From Orobanche coerulescens (taxonomy: Eukaryota; Streptophyta; Magnoliopsida; Lamiales; Orobanchaceae), in the NCBI GenBank assembly GCA_033398695.1, contig CM065804.1, forward strand, positions 39,261,501 through 39,325,500: a DNA stretch of 64,000 bases, read 5' to 3'. Made by a program: the position numbers and the translations under genes. This document shows positions 42,975-55,580 of this stretch, piece after piece (the stretch's first letter is position 1; the number at the start of each line of letters is the position of its first letter). Below the pieces are notes generated by a model, which saw only the letters and a program-made list of their open reading frames with translations, ran no database searches and had not been told where the DNA came from.

Positions 42975-43694
42975 ATGAGGCGCACAGAGGAGGCAGACGT
43001 TCCGGTGGCGTCAGGTACCACTCAGATCCTTTCTCATCCGGTTTCAGTGCTTTTTGATTCGGGTGCGACCCATTCCTTTATTGCTTCGGATTGTGTGAGT
43101 CGTATTGGCTTTGACTGCTTGTTTGAGTGTGAGCCGTTTGTAGTGGGTACGCCCAGTGGGGATCGTATGGTTGGGGACCGGGAAGTTAGGGATTGCCCAG
43201 TGAGGATCGGGAGCTTGGATTGGCCCTCGAATCTCATTGTTATAGAAATTAAGGGTGAGGATTTGATCCTCGGGGATGATTGGTTGGATCGTCACGGTGC
43301 TATCATGAACTATCGGACTCGTACAATCTCGATAGTTGCCGAGGACGGCACCGAGCATACTCTCGTCGGCTGTAAGCCGGGTAGATCGGGGAGTGTGATT
43401 AGCGCCTTGAAGGCGATGAAACTTCTGAACCAGGGTTGTGTCGGCTACTGGTGTTTCGCTCTGCAGGCGGAAGATGGTGGGGTTGACATATCGTCGATTC
43501 CAGTTGTTAGCGAGTATCCCGATGTATTTCCGGATGACTTGCCGGGATTACCACCACATCGAGAGGTGGAGTTTCCTATTGATCTTGAGCCGAATGCGGC
43601 CCCTATTTCTCGAGCACAGTACCGTATGGCACCGTCGGAGATGCTAGAGTTGAAGAATCAGTTGGGAGAGTTGTTAGATAAAGGGTATATTTGA
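42975..43694 (+). pseudogene. pol: Gyp-C protease and start of RT
   Basis: 239 codons from MRRTEEADVPVASGTTQILS. Retropepsin active site LFDSGATHSFIA with D28-S-G, GEDLILGDDWLDRHGAIMNYR, then the RT leader SEYPDVFPDDLPGLPPHREVEFPIDLEP and LLDKGYI. Ends at TGA 43692-43694 where the family has Arg (CGA or AGA), so a C-to-T change of a CGA codon would explain it. Confidence 0.9.
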
Positions 43695-45440
43695 CCAAGC
43701 GCATCGCCTTGGGGTGCGCCTGTACTTTTTGTTAAGAAGAAGGATGGATCGCTTCGTTTATGCATCGATTATTGAGAATTAAACTAGTTGACCATCAAAA
43801 ATAAATACCCTTTACCCCGGATTGACGACTTGTTTGACCAGCTTCAGGGGGCGACAGTCTTTTCGAAGATTGACTTGCGATCGGGTTACTATCAGTTGAG
43901 GATTCGGGACGGCGATATACCGAAAGCTGCCTTTCGGACGAGATATGGCCATTACGAGTTTGTGGTTATGCCTTTCGGGCTAACCAATGCCCCAACAGTG
44001 TTCATGCAGTTGATGAACAAAGTTTTTATTGAGTATCTGGACAAATTCGTAGTCGTTTTTATCGACGACATTCTGATCTATTCACGGAGTCGGGAGGAGC
44101 ACGCCTTACATCTCCGGATTGTATTAGACACTTTGAGGACTGAGCAGTTGTACGCGAAGTTCTCTAAATGTGAGTTTTGGCTCGAGGAAGTGATGTTCCT
44201 CGGGCATGTGATTTCAGCAGAGGGAGTTCGGGTAGATCCGCAGAAGATAGAGGCAGTGATGGCTTGGGAGCCGCCTAAGAATGTGAAGGAGGTGAGGAGT
44301 TTTCTGGGTCTTTCCGGTTATTACCGTAGATTCGTTGAGGGATTTTCTAAGATCTCTAGACCACTCACTCAGTTGCTCCAGAAAACTCAGAAGTTCGAGT
44401 GGGTGACGAGGCGGGGACGGTTTGACGAGTTAAAGAGACGTTTGACTACCGCCCCGTTTTAGCATTGCCTCGGGAACGAGGATTTCGTAGTGTATAGTGA
44501 TGCTTCGGGCCTTGGGCTCGGATGTGTTTTGATGCGAGAGATAGGGTCATTGCGTATGCGTCCCTTGATTGAAACCTTATGAGGTGAATTACCCCACGCA
44601 CGATTTGGAGTTAGCTGCGGTCGTTTTCGCCTTAAAGATCTGGAGGCATTATCTCTATGGGTCGTCGTGTAAGATTTTTACAGATCACAAGAGTTTGAAG
44701 TATATCTTCAGTCAGAAAGAGTTAAATATGAGACAGCGTAGGTGGTTGGAGCTAATTAAAGATTACGACCTCGAGATACTTTACCATCCGGGTAAGGCTA
44801 ACGTAGTGGCTGATGCGTAGAGCCGTAAGCCGATAGCGTTACAGATGTTAGAGGTACTTACACCACAGACTAGGATCCAGCGAGATCTTAATTGTCAGAA
44901 TATTGAGGTTTGGGTTCAGAGAGTTCAGGGCCAGTTATGTGCATTAGAGATCACTTCGTCCTTGACTGATGATATCAAGGCGAAACAGTATGATGATCCG
45001 TGTTTGGTCCAGTTGAGGGAGGATGTGAGGCGGGAAAGCCCCTGGATTTGTGGTTCAAGATGATGGTGTTCTGAGATTTCGCGGCAGACTATGTGTACCG
45101 AAAGATATTGAGCTGAGACAGAATATCTAGAGTGAAGCTCATAACACAACATACTCCATACATCCTGTTACGAATAAAATTTACATGGATGTGTGGAGCA
45201 ACTTCTGGTGGAGTTTTTTGTAGACAGACGTTAGCGAGTTTTTGTCGTGGTGTTTGAGCTGTCATCAGGTTAAGTTCGAGCATCAGCAACCCTCGGGGTT
45301 TTGCGACCACTTCTATCCCGGAGTGGAAATGGGAGGATATTTCTATGGATTTCATTACTAGTATGCCTAGGACTCGGAATGGAATGAACATGATTTGGGT
45401 TATTGTCGATCGGTGACCAAATCAGCTCATTTCTGGGTAT
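43695..45440 (+). pseudogene. pol: Gyp-C RT, RNase H and integrase N-terminus
   Basis: The same frame continues beyond the TGA ([21 protein letters not shown]), meets a second TGA and a small indel near 43773-43787, then is open at 43788-44462: [40 protein letters not shown] catalytic motif, [27 protein letters not shown]. RNase H: YSDAS near 44495 and 44569-44820 ([36 protein letters not shown] then TAG). The H2C2 finger and integrase start follow in shifted frames (45120-45400: [12 protein letters not shown]). Confidence 0.85.
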
Positions 45441-45449
45441 TAAGGACAC

Positions 45450-46382
45450 TTGGGGCCGGAGGCGCACGAGTATTTATTGCGAGAGATCGTGAGATTGCAT
45501 GGGACTCCTAAGAGTATTGTTTCGGATCGTGATGGCCGGTTCGTGTCACATTTTTGGCAGGCTGTTCATCGAGCTTTGGGGACTGAGTTGAGACTCAGTA
45601 CATCTTATCACCCTCGGGCCCGACGGCGATCGGGCGGGACGATCCAGACGTTAGAGGATATATTGAGAGCCTGTGCCCTAGAATGGAAGGATGATTGGGA
45701 GTCGCACTTGCCGTTGATCGAGTTCACGTACAACAATAGTTGGCACGCCTCGATCAAAATGGCGCCATTTGAGGCGTTGTATGGGAGGAGGTGTAGATCG
45801 CCGTTGTGTTGGGACGATGCATCCAAGTTGATTGGTACCGAGCCCGATATGGTAGTTGAGACGAGAGAGAAGATTACTCTGATTCGTGATAGATTGTTAA
45901 CAGCCCAGAGTCGGCAGAAGTCTTATGCCGACACGCGTCGCCGGCCGTTGGAGTTCGAAGTGGGAGATCACATTTTGCTGAAGGTGTCGCCGACACGGGG
46001 AGTTTACCGCTTCGGCCGGAAGGGTAAACTTAGTCCGAGATATATTGGGCCGTTTGAGATTTTAGAGAGAGTGGGAGAGCTTGCCTATCGATTAGGCTTG
46101 CCTCCGTCCTTGAGTCACGTTCATAACGTATTTCATATTTCCCAGCTTAGGAAGTACGTATCGGACCCTAGCCATATTATCGACTTTGGAGAGATCGAGT
46201 TGGGACCCGACATCACCATCGAGGAGAAGCCGATTCAGATTTTAGAGCGTCGGGTGAAGCAGCTTCATCATAAAACCATTCCTCTGGTTAAAGTTCAATG
46301 GTCGAGACATGGGTCCGAGGAAGCCACATGGGAGACGGAAGAGAGTATGCGGTCGAGATACCCCGAGTTGTTCGCGTTGTAA
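45450..46382 (+). pseudogene. pol: Gyp-C integrase core and chromodomain (310 aa)
   Basis: Open frame from within the integrase core: [25 protein letters not shown] with the second catalytic Asp, then YHPRARRRSGGTIQT, where Gyp-D reads [15 protein letters not shown]. The third catalytic Glu is therefore lost here, next to a CAGACTGACGG word in Gyp-[59 protein letters not shown] and the chromodomain [21 protein letters not shown] follow. Stop TAA is 36 bases before the 3' LTR. Confidence 0.9.
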
Positions 46383-46417
46383 GTTTCGGGACGAAACTTA
46401 TTTTTAGGGGGAGATAA

Positions 46418-48647
46418 TGTAATATCCGTGTTTTCTATTTTCGGTAATTTCTATTTTTGGTGTATGTTCGTTTCAGACAACTTGCTTAGCACTGTTTTGG
46501 AATTCTGAATCTATTTTGTTCTTGGAGTTTTTCCGTCTGGTCGAGTTTCGAGGATGTTTTTGCATAATTTCATCTTGAATTATGTCTTGTCGCATGTGCG
46601 TCCGATTCTCGTAAAACTTGTTCGTTTTCGTTGTTTCTTGATTTGTATAAGTTTGTATGGTTGAGTTGGTCGTGTTGAAACTTTCGGTTTGTTAATCCGA
46701 CGTTGTATCGCGATTTTTCGGGCTTTTGGGTCGTTCTTGTAATTCTCATAAGTTTGGAGAATTTCGCTTTATTTGTTTCGTTTCAGACTCTCTAGTGATC
46801 GAGATTTTTATTCTCTTTCAACGCTCAGCTTTGTCATCTTGATTATTACGTGTTTATGTCTCCGGATTCTGGTCTTGCTTCGTATTTCGGCACTTTTGTA
46901 CTGTTGGCAGCAGTGTACTGTGCAGTACTGAACTGCTGCCTGAGTAGCGCATGCTACTCTGGATTTACTTGCGTGCACTATCACTGTGTGGTTAGCGTAC
47001 GCTAACCTGGGGTTCGTAGCGTGCGCTAACGATTTCATTGATGCAGGGACGATGAGGTTCGATGCTTGATCTTGGACCGGTAGCGTACGCTAATCGGCGT
47101 TAACGCACGTTAATCCCTAGTACTAGCGCACGCTAACCATGATAACTTGCGTCGCTAACCGGAGGATAGTAGGCGGACGTTTCGCCACGCCCCGCTAGCA
47201 CACGCTAATGCTTGTGCGTAGCGTGCGCTAAGGCTGTTTTATATTAATATGACAAGCGATCAACTTCGTCATTTTCCTTCATTTCTTATCCTTCTCGGCT
47301 TTGAGCGATTCCAGCGAGGTTAGGGCCGATTCCATTGTAGATCATCATTCACTACAACCGGGCATTCCTTGCGTGAATTCTTCAAGTTCCTAACCACTTT
47401 CCACCTTCCGAATCAAGGTAAAAATTCCCAAAACCCTTGTTTTGAGATTTTGGGGGAAATTTGGGGATTTCTTGGGTTTTGACTCTTATAGTCCGAATTA
47501 TCACTGGGTTATCGCTGGACTTCGATTGTGTGCTTGTAATCCTTCGTTTTATTGATGATTTGTGGTTTTGGACTGCAAGTTTTTCATGTTCGTCACTTAT
47601 AGTCGACGATACCCAAGTCATGACCGACAAATTGTTCCAGCGGGTAGAATTAGGATTTATTCTTACCTTTCCGCGTTATTGAGACTTGTGTATACCGTTA
47701 TTGTGTTAGGAACGGATTTGGAAGGATTGTGCGGACCTAAACCTATTCCTTCGTCGTTTCTTTCGTTTCGTTTCATTCAAGGCAAGTACATGTATTACAT
47801 TCCGTTATGTGCGTATGATTTTGATATGAATGATGTAAATGGTGTTATTGAACGAATGTGATTGTTTCTCTTCCACCTGGGGATGGCGTGTGGCCTCTGG
47901 GGGCCGATACTAATGGGTACGGCCATGAAAATAGACTGGGGTGCGTGTGTTGATGTTCTTCCACCTCGGGACGATTCGACGGGACCTCTGGGGGCCGATA
48001 CTAATAGGTACGGCCGCGGAAGTGGTTTCTCACCTGGGGACGGTCCGACGGGACCTCTGGGGACCGATACTAATGGGTACGGTCGCGAGTTACCAAGTGT
48101 GGATAATTGTGATGTGGAAAACTTGTTGATATACTGTTTTGTGTTAATGTGATATTCCGGAATATTGATTTTCAAAATGATTTTTCCTAACGATTTATTT
48201 GCGTTGAATCGTGTATGTATATAATGTTGTGTAATTATGTACTTGCACTAGCTATTCGAATGCTAACCCCTTAAATGGGGGAAATGCGTCTTATGCATTT
48301 AGTCTTGGTCAGTGAGGAGTGTACGGGATGCGCATGCAAAGGATGGGTTGGCATGATGATGTGGCTCGAGTCTGTATTTTTCTGTTTTGTCATTGCATCT
48401 GTTGAGTACTGGAGTTAGACTGTCTATTTTTAAACATGGTTTAAGTCCCATGCGTGGGCAATAATTTGGTATTTAACTTATGTCTCATGTACTCCGTTAA
48501 AATGTTTTGGCCGAGGCCACGACCTTATTTACTTTTTGGGTGCATCTTTTGAGTTATCATTGTGGTTCATGTGTCACAAGTTAGCCTGGTAGACCTCACG
48601 GGGGTTCTACGGCGTGTAATGTCCCATCTGTGAATTGGGATGTTACA
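46418..48647 (+). repeat. Gyp-C 3' LTR
   Basis: Preceded by the polypurine tract AGGGGGAGATAA. Palindromes 46944-47233, TATA-like box near 47238, tandem repeat to 48080 with GGTCCGACGGGA at 48042-48053, hairpin box 48239-48281, terminal hairpin 48589-48610. Differences from the 5' LTR gather at CAG/CTG words. Confidence 0.93.
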
Positions 48648-48752
48648 TGGACGGCGCAGATCGATACACTAGATGGTGCATCAATCTGCACCGTCCATAC
48701 ACGCCACATGTAGTGCATCCGACATGGAATGCACTACATGGGGTCTCTCCAT

Positions 48753-48756
<4 letters not shown>

Positions 48757-48802
<46 letters not shown>
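48757..48802. repeat. (TA)n microsatellite
   Basis: About 22 TA repeats directly beside the foldback MITE, with a further TATATA on the other side at 29583-29590. Confidence 0.9.
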
Positions 48803-48805
<3 letters not shown>

Positions 48806-49233
48806 GATTATAGAATGTCATCTTCTCACAAAATCTGCCATTTGGGAAGAAAAATTCTCTTCACCGGACCTATTATCAACGAGGTAATTTCCATGTATTT
48901 TAATTTATTTTCACCGAATAAATATGTATATTCTTTTTGGAAAGCAGGTCTGGGTCGGAGGAACTCACAGCAACGTCGGATTTGGTTGGAGAAAACTTGT
49001 AGCGGCGCTTCGTCAGCCCGGAAGTGGTGGTACGGGTCAGGATACGTGCAACTTCACGAAGGAAGGCGGGGCGTATGACTTTGAGCCGGTATTTCAGATT
49101 TGTAGCTTCACGGTGGAGTAGGGCGGCATAGATGCGGCGGACCAGAATTGACTTTAACAAACAGACCATTCGGCAAAATCGCGGCAACGTGGTGGAGACG
49201 CAACGGACCAGACTCGACTCCAACAAACAAACC
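48803..49233. other. Island between foldback MITE and Gyp-E
   Basis: No recognised gene. 48803-48950 is AT-rich; 48940-49233 is GC-richer, with TTAACAAACAGACCATTCGGCAAAATCGCGG near 49152 and GACTCCAACAAACAAACC near 49216 that echo the tandem unit at 23600-23990. A GT-AG pair (ACGAG|GTAATTTCC near 48880 and AAAGCAG|GTCTGGG near 48948) could mark an old intron, but neither side gives a recognisable protein. Confidence 0.4.
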
Positions 49234-50161
49234 TGTAAAACCCTAAAATTTCAGTAATCTGAAATGACCATTTTACCCCCTAATTTTTGAATTTTGAAGA
49301 ACATATAAAAGCATACAAATGATTATTATTTGATTATAACCTAAGATAAATTAAAAACCTAAGTTACCTAATTAAATAAAAACTAATTAGACTTTACATT
49401 ATAATTAAATGTTACAAAATAAAGTTTCCTAATCTATGTTACACTAAACCGAACCTAATGTGTCTATTATCCCTTAAATTTCGGCCAACACATAAAAAGG
49501 AGATGAGAACAAGATATTTGGAAAGTTTACACATGATCATCTTTGATTGATTTCCCTAAACCGATCCATAAATCATACCCAATATACAAAACGCGTATTC
49601 CCCTTATCCCTCCCATAATATACGGATTTTTCCTTCACATAAATCACACACATATTCTCTCCTATAGTCTCTTAATTATACGGCATAGAACAAGGAAGAA
49701 GAGAGGCAAAAACTTTGGTGGTTTGGTTATTGTCGCGACAAAGGAAGAACGAGAAAGAAAAGGATTTTGATTCGGTTTTGCTTTGATTCGTTGGTTCGAT
49801 TATTGTCACGTTTTTCAACCTCTATTCAGTATGATCTTCGTGGTTTTAATTCACTTTTCTAGTCCTTAGTTCGTGTGTTAAAATCTACACTAAACACCCA
49901 TGTTAATCGACCAAGTAATTAGTCTCTCAATTTGTAATTTTATGTGAATTTGTATGTGTTATATGGAGTTTATTGTTATGAATCTTGAATAATTTATATG
50001 AGGTGTTTGATTTTGTGTTTTTGATGAAGTATTTTCTGTAAATATTGTGTATATTAATCATATAATTAAGTGGATTAAAAAGAATTGGATGATTAGGGTT
50101 TAAATTAATTTATTGATTTGGACAGCGTTGATAGTCGAATATGTATGCATCACCAAACGAA
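49234..50161 (+). repeat. Gyp-E 5' LTR, first part
   Basis: Matches 62839-63765 closely (TGTAAAACCCTAAAATTTC onward). The match is lost after CACCAAACGAA where the Helitron-like insert begins. Confidence 0.92.
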
Positions 50162-50537
50162 TCTATACTATATAATACTTATCCCCCTTAATTTAATGTG
50201 GAAGGGAGATTTAATTGTAACTTTTAATTATAAATATATGAAGAGACTATTTTAATTGTAACTTTTAATATAAATAAACTAATTTAAATACAAAAGTTAT
50301 GATAAACATCACAATGCAAATGCACCTTCTAATACACAAGGTGATTAAAATGAACTTTTAAATGATAGTATAAATTACAAGATGGTTAAATTTTAGCTAT
50401 GAAATCTTAGATACAATCGATGCATCGCACGGGTTGAATAAACCAAAAACAACCCCGGAGCAACATACGTGTTAGTAAAGCCTCATTTCATATAACTAAT
50501 TACATAGACTAAAATAAAAGGACAATAACAATAAAAA

Positions 50538-50768
50538 TGTTTGAGGAGAAAAGTAAAGACAGCAATCAATTGTATTGATAACAATGAATAGAGGGGCCTT
50601 TATATAGGCTTTACAAAGAGAGTCTTTCCATACATAGGATTCCTAGTTAAGGTAAGACATCTAACAGTATCCAACTACTTATGGAAGAGTCTAGAACCTA
50701 CCATAACTCTTATCCCCCTACAACTAGTATTAGGTAAGACACCAATACGGGAAGGATTTCCCGGAACA
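50538..50768 (-). repeat. Copia-Q 3' LTR
   Basis: 231 bases, TGTTTGAGGAG to CCCGGAACA, no difference seen from 57619-57849. Confidence 0.93.
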
Positions 50769-50812
50769 CTCCCCCTGTGTCGAACGCTAATACTAACATG
50801 GTGCACAATGTG

Positions 50813-50893
50813 TTGCCTCGGTAAAAAACCTTTCCAAGTCAAATAAAACCCCGTGGGAAAAACAAAGACTTTGGTGAGGAAAAAGAGCGCAAC
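50813..50893 (-). ncRNA. Copia 3' module (Copia-Q)
   Basis: On the plus strand: TGCCTCGGTAAAAAA, arm CCTTTCCAAGTC, loop AAATAAAACCCCGTGGGAAAA, arm GACTTTGGTGAGG, then AAAAAGAGCGCAAC. AAGTC pairs with GACTT and CC with GG around a bulged T. Same loop and flanks as the six copies in Copia-P and Copia-M, stem again different. Confidence 0.6.
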
Positions 50894-50944
50894 GCACCAA
50901 CTACAAATGTCAGAATCATGTGAAGTATACTCCCCCTGAGGTAT

Positions 50945-53900
50945 ACATGACAGCTCATTCCATCGAGCCATCTTTAGTTGAGCTCGGATAATCGATACAT
51001 TCCGATGCTCCTCACATGTTTCTCAAATGTAGATTTTGGCAGAGACTTAGTGAACAAGTCTGCGATATTCTCATCGGAACTCACTTGTTTCACTTCGATA
51101 TTGACAATTTCTGCTGCCGATTATAAAAGAACTTGGCGCAATATGCTTGGTATTGTCACCCTTTATGAAACCTAACTTCATCTGCTCAATGCATGCCGCA
51201 TTGTCCTCAAAGATGCAAGTAGGAGTTCTTTGTAGTGGGATCTAATCCACACGTTCCTCGTATATGGTCTATGGTCGGCCAGAGCAAATGCACTCCCTTA
51301 CGGATTCGTGCAATGCAATTATCTCTGCATGGTTCGAGGAAGTAGCAACTAGGGTGCTTGGTAGATCGCCAAGATATCGCCGTATTCCCAATGGTGAACA
51401 CATAACCGGTTTGGGAACGTCCTTTATGCGGGTCGGAGAGATAACCGACATCAAGAAATCCAACTAACGTGTCGTTAGGATTCTCTGCATAAGGGTAAGC
51501 TTGCTTGCATTAGCACTTACGGTAGTCAAGCTACCATGCTTAGTGCAATATCGGAGGAAGATCGACGGTCGGTATGCATCGTCTTCACCTCAACAATTCC
51601 TTTCGAATATCACTCTCTTTGCGTAGGAAAGAACAATCCAAGGTCACCGGAGCCTTTCAAGTATCGAAAGATGTGTTTTACTCCATTCCAATGCCTTATC
51701 GTGGGAGCGGAGCTAAATCTCGCTAATGATTCACGAGAGAATGCGATGTCGGGACGAGTACATTGAGCGGATACAACAACGCACCGATTGCGCTAAGGTA
51801 CGGTTTTACGCTCCAAGGACCTCTTCATCCTTCTCTTTAGGGCGAAACGGATCCTTGTTCATTTCAGGACTTCACCAATCATGGGGGTAGCAAGAGGATG
51901 TGCCTTGTCCATGCTAAATCGCTGAGCATTTTGTGGACATAGGCGGTGATGAATGAGTATACCATCATCTCGATGTTCTAGCTCTAAGCCCAAGCGAGAA
52001 TCGAGTCCTCCCGGATCTTTCATCTCGAATTCGGATTTCAGGTAGCGGGCCGTGTCATTGACTTCATCTATGGTACCGATGACATTCCTGTCATGTACAT
52101 AGACGGCTACAATCACGAATCCTGCATCTGTTCTTTTCACGAATATGCATGGGACAGATGTCACCGTTCTTGTATCCCTTCCCAACCAAGTATTCACTTA
52201 GGCGGTTGTACCACATCCTTAGGATTGTTTTAACCCATACGGTGAGCAGCGCAATTTCACAGCGTACGCGCTCCGTGGTTTAGAGCTACTTGATTTGGGC
52301 CATGAAATCCCTTCGGGGACTTTCATATAGATATCCGTATCTAGATCCCCATAAAGATACGCTGTAACCACATCCATAAGTTGCATGTTCAGTTTTCGGA
52401 CACTACCAAACCGACTAAGTAGCGGAAAGTGATGATGTCCATAACGGGAGAATACGTCTCCTCGTAGTCAATGCCCGGTATTGCGAGAAGCCTTGGACAA
52501 CTAGTCTCGCTTTGTAACGCATGACCTCATCCTTATCATTGCGTTTACGAACAAAGACCCATTTATGTCCAACTGGTTTAACGCCCACGTGTATTGGCTC
52601 GATACGGCCAAATACCTCACGTTTAGCCATTGAGTCTAGTTCACTGCATTGCATCTTTCCATTTCGCCAATCGGCTCGTTGTTGACACTCGGCAAGCGGC
52701 TCGGCGTCGTCGTCTTCAATAATTTCTTGAGCGACGGAGTAGGCAAAAGCATCGTCGACTAGCGTGGGCGACACATCCCAATAAATGCGTATTCACTCGT
52801 ACATTGCATCGAGATTTCTTTATTTTCGACATCAACAAAGTTTCACGCGTCCGTTGATTGTTCCATTGTTGATTCGAGGACATATCCGTAGTCGGAGATA
52901 ATCTCGTGTGACGGAGTCACCGTGTCGATGATGAGAGGATTTTGTGCCTCCGTTCCTCTTCTCTTTCGAGTTCGGTATCCTTTCTACCCATGGCCTCCCC
53001 TCTTTCGAGCGGGGATAAGAGCGGCGGCGGCCGTCCCACCACTAAGGTTGACGCCGGTGGCATCATTCCTTTGGGCTGAACCTTGCCCTATAAGCGGGAC
53101 TTCCAACCTTGCGGGAACATTCACGGCGGGAATGGTAGATCTTGTCACTTTCGCGATGCTCGGTAAAGGCGCCGGGCATCGAATCCGCAACTTTCAAGGC
53201 GAGAATACGTTGCACTTCTAGCTCGGATTGAGGCATGCGGGGATCTTGATGAGGCAAGGAGGGAGCACACCGGACAATTTCTGGCGTTCAACCGAATCGT
53301 TCAATTCCTCTCTCCCCTAACGACGGGAAGTTTGTCTCATCAAAGTGACAATCTGCAAATCTTGCGGTGAGCAGATCTCCTGTCAAAGGTTCCAAATAGC
53401 GGATAATTTTAGGCGATTCATAGCCAACATATATACCTAATCGTCTTTGTGGACCCATTTTAGTACGCTGTGGGCGTAATTGGCACATATACCGCACAAC
53501 CAAAAATGCGTAAGTGTGAAATATCGAGCTCATATCCGATTTACCAGCTGTACGCACTAAACTTGATTGATTGGCGGTGGGTCGGCGAATAAGTATAGCC
53601 GCATGCAAAATTGCATAACCCCATGCGAAATCGGCAAGTTGGTGCGCAATACCAATGCTCGGGCGATAAGTCAGTAACCGCTTAATCATAGCCTCGGCAA
53701 GGCCATTCTGCGAATGAACGTGGGGGACGGGATGTTCAACATCAATCCCAATCGACATGCAATAGTCGTCAAAGACTTTGACGTAAACTCTCGGCATTGT
53801 CCAATCTTAATGACGAGATTGGGAAGTCGGGGTGGTTAGCCCGTAACTTGATGATTTGTGCTAGGAGTTTAGCAAATGCGGCGTTTCTTGTGGATAGCAG

Positions 53901-54790
53901 AGCGACGTGTGACCATCGCGTCGATGCATCAACCAGAACCATAAAATATCTAAATGGTCCGCACTCTGGTTGAATAGGTCCACATATGTCCCCTTGAATT
54001 CTTTGTAAGAAGCGAATATTTTGTGTTGAGTCTTTAGCAAAGGACGGAGAGGGTATCAACTTTGCTAGTGAACAAGCTTTACGAGCGATTTATGGGCATT
54101 AGAAATTGCCACGGAAGCCTCGGGATTTACGAGAGATGCACCGTCAACCTTATTAGGGCGTGCGATCTTTAGTCCCTGATACGGTATCAAGCTCACTCAC
54201 ATCAATGCCGATATCGAGTGGTGCTTCCAATCGTTTGGACTTGAAAACGGATGACCATGTGAGTTTTTCAAAATGCGAATCATCATGTCGCGTCTGGGGT
54301 GACCAGTCGGTCATGCCATAGTTGGTATGCTTCGAATCACACATTTCGTGACTCACGGCATAGGATTCAATAACCCTTATTGTAGTCAGGTATAAACCAC
54401 TACTTAGACTCATAAGTTTCTATAGAACGCGGCGTCTTCCGCATTACGCGAGTAACACACAAAATTCATTCCATTCTCACAATGTGTATCAAGGTGATAA
54501 CCGTTGCACGGATGTCCCTAAAACTTAGCAAGGTTCGGTTTGCTCTTGGGGCATAGAGAGCATTTGTGAAATTAATATGCGTTCCGTTAGGTAGCAAGAA
54601 ATGAGCAGTCCCCTCCCTTGAATTACTTGGGAGGAACCAATCATTGTTGTCAGAGGATATGTATGGCACAATATCCTTGAATAATTGCCTATTAGAAGAA
54701 TAGTGTGGGTTGTTCCACTATCGGCCAAGGCACTCAATTTCGCCACGAGACATCTACAATAAGACATGAAACTCAATTAGTCTTATGTTT
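50945..54790 (-). pseudogene. pol: Copia-Q pol: protease, integrase, RT, RNase H, frameshifted
   Basis: Minus strand, N to C. Protease LADSGTTHTIL (about 54730) with intact D-S-G. GAG-pre-integrase remains 54050-54410. Integrase: MVLVDASTRWSHVALLSTRNAAFAKLLAQ (53850-53945), DDYCMSIGIDVEHPVPHVHSQNGLAE (53700-53775), MGPQRRLGIYVGYESPKIIRYLEPLTGDLL to 53340. RT: VGHKWVFVRKRND, ARLVVQGFSQ (52500-52580), IFVKRTDAGFVIVAVYVHDRNVIGT near 52080-52150, where the family has YVDDMN. RNase H: ISWRSTKH and SSNHAEIIALHESVRECI (51270-51390). C-terminal FEKHVRSIGM near 51000. More than ten frame breaks. Confidence 0.85.
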
Positions 54791-55580
54791 AGAGACATAG
54801 CGAAAACTCATTTACATCGAGTTTGGGGAAATTCGACCAAGTTGGTTAGGATCAAAGTTAGCACAATCGCTGGAAATAATTTCCGCGCAGCTTGACCTTT
54901 GTTCACTAAAACAGCAATAACTTATTCGTTAAGAAGGCTATTGACGAACGGTCAGTTGTTCTGGAAACTAGACTTCCGTATCTTTCTATCCATAGGTCGT
55001 GCACTTTCTGGATCATTAAACTCAGATCTCAGTGCTCGTTTTAATTTGCTATTTTGGTATTTCCCTATTGTTGAGTGAAAGAGCAAGGTTTAAACCTTTT
55101 TCAAAGGCATTATTTTTGATACAATACTATGGAAATATGGCCATAGGAGCGTTTAGATACTTTAAAACGCGTCTTGGTTTACGATTTATATCTCTACTAA
55201 TGATCCTTTCGGTAACTCCAACTTGGTAGACTTGCAGAGAAAGTAGGAATGTCGGTGACTAAGAACATTTAAAAACCAACGATTCCGTTTGAACTCTCAA
55301 AGCATAAACAAATACCAAGGAGGATGCGCCTAGTCTTGATCAAAAGTTTTGATGAAATCCTACCAATGTATCAAATTTTTATTTTAACCAAGCAATTCGT
55401 TGCTAGCAATTATTTTGTGATAAACCAAACATGCTTTCGAGGGAAAAATAAAATTCATCTTTGCACAATCACAAGAATTAAAAGAATTTTATTCATCATA
55501 GCCAACTTTATTACATTCATGAAAATCCAAAGTAGTTCTCGGAAACTAGAAACAAGACAAAACATAACCAAAGCGTAAAA
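54791..55580 (-). other. Copia-Q gag-pol spacer
   Basis: AT-rich, non-coding, about 800 bases between gag stop and protease, as at 6949-7189 in Copia-P. Reading frames on the plus strand here have no recognisable domain. Confidence 0.5.

Larger units (their letters stand above)
29662..48647 (+). mobile_element. Gyp-C: chromovirus (Ty3/gypsy), split by Gyp-D
   Basis: TGTAATATCC to GATGTTACA, flanked by TGGAC (29657-29661 and 48648-48652). LTRs 2239 and 2230 bases. Gag begins at 32160 and is interrupted after 86 bases by Gyp-D. It resumes at 41880 in the same frame once Gyp-D and one TCCCA are removed. The interior encodes gag, protease, RT, RNase H, integrase and chromodomain with several stops, some being CGA to TGA transitions, and some frameshifts. 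Tekay/Del-like by the same signs as Gyp-B, but a clearly different family. Confidence 0.93.
29598..48756. mobile_element. Foldback MITE split by Gyp-C
   Basis: Outer pieces 29598-29661 and 48653-48756 join into an element of about 170 bases that is almost wholly palindromic. GTCCATGG starts the left end and CCATGGAC closes the right end. Inside, the arms CGGATGCACTACACGTGGCG and its near-complement (CGCCACATGTAGTGCATCCG at about 48703) fold around GGCGCAGAT/ATCTGCACC. Both sides abut TA-rich sequence, so a TA target is possible. Superfamily not assigned. Gyp-C sits near its centre. Confidence 0.7.

Noticed and set aside
49543..49770. 75-codon frame repeated at 63148-63375
   Set aside because: The repeat is explained by its position in the two LTRs of Gyp-E; no domain and no sign of coding constraint.
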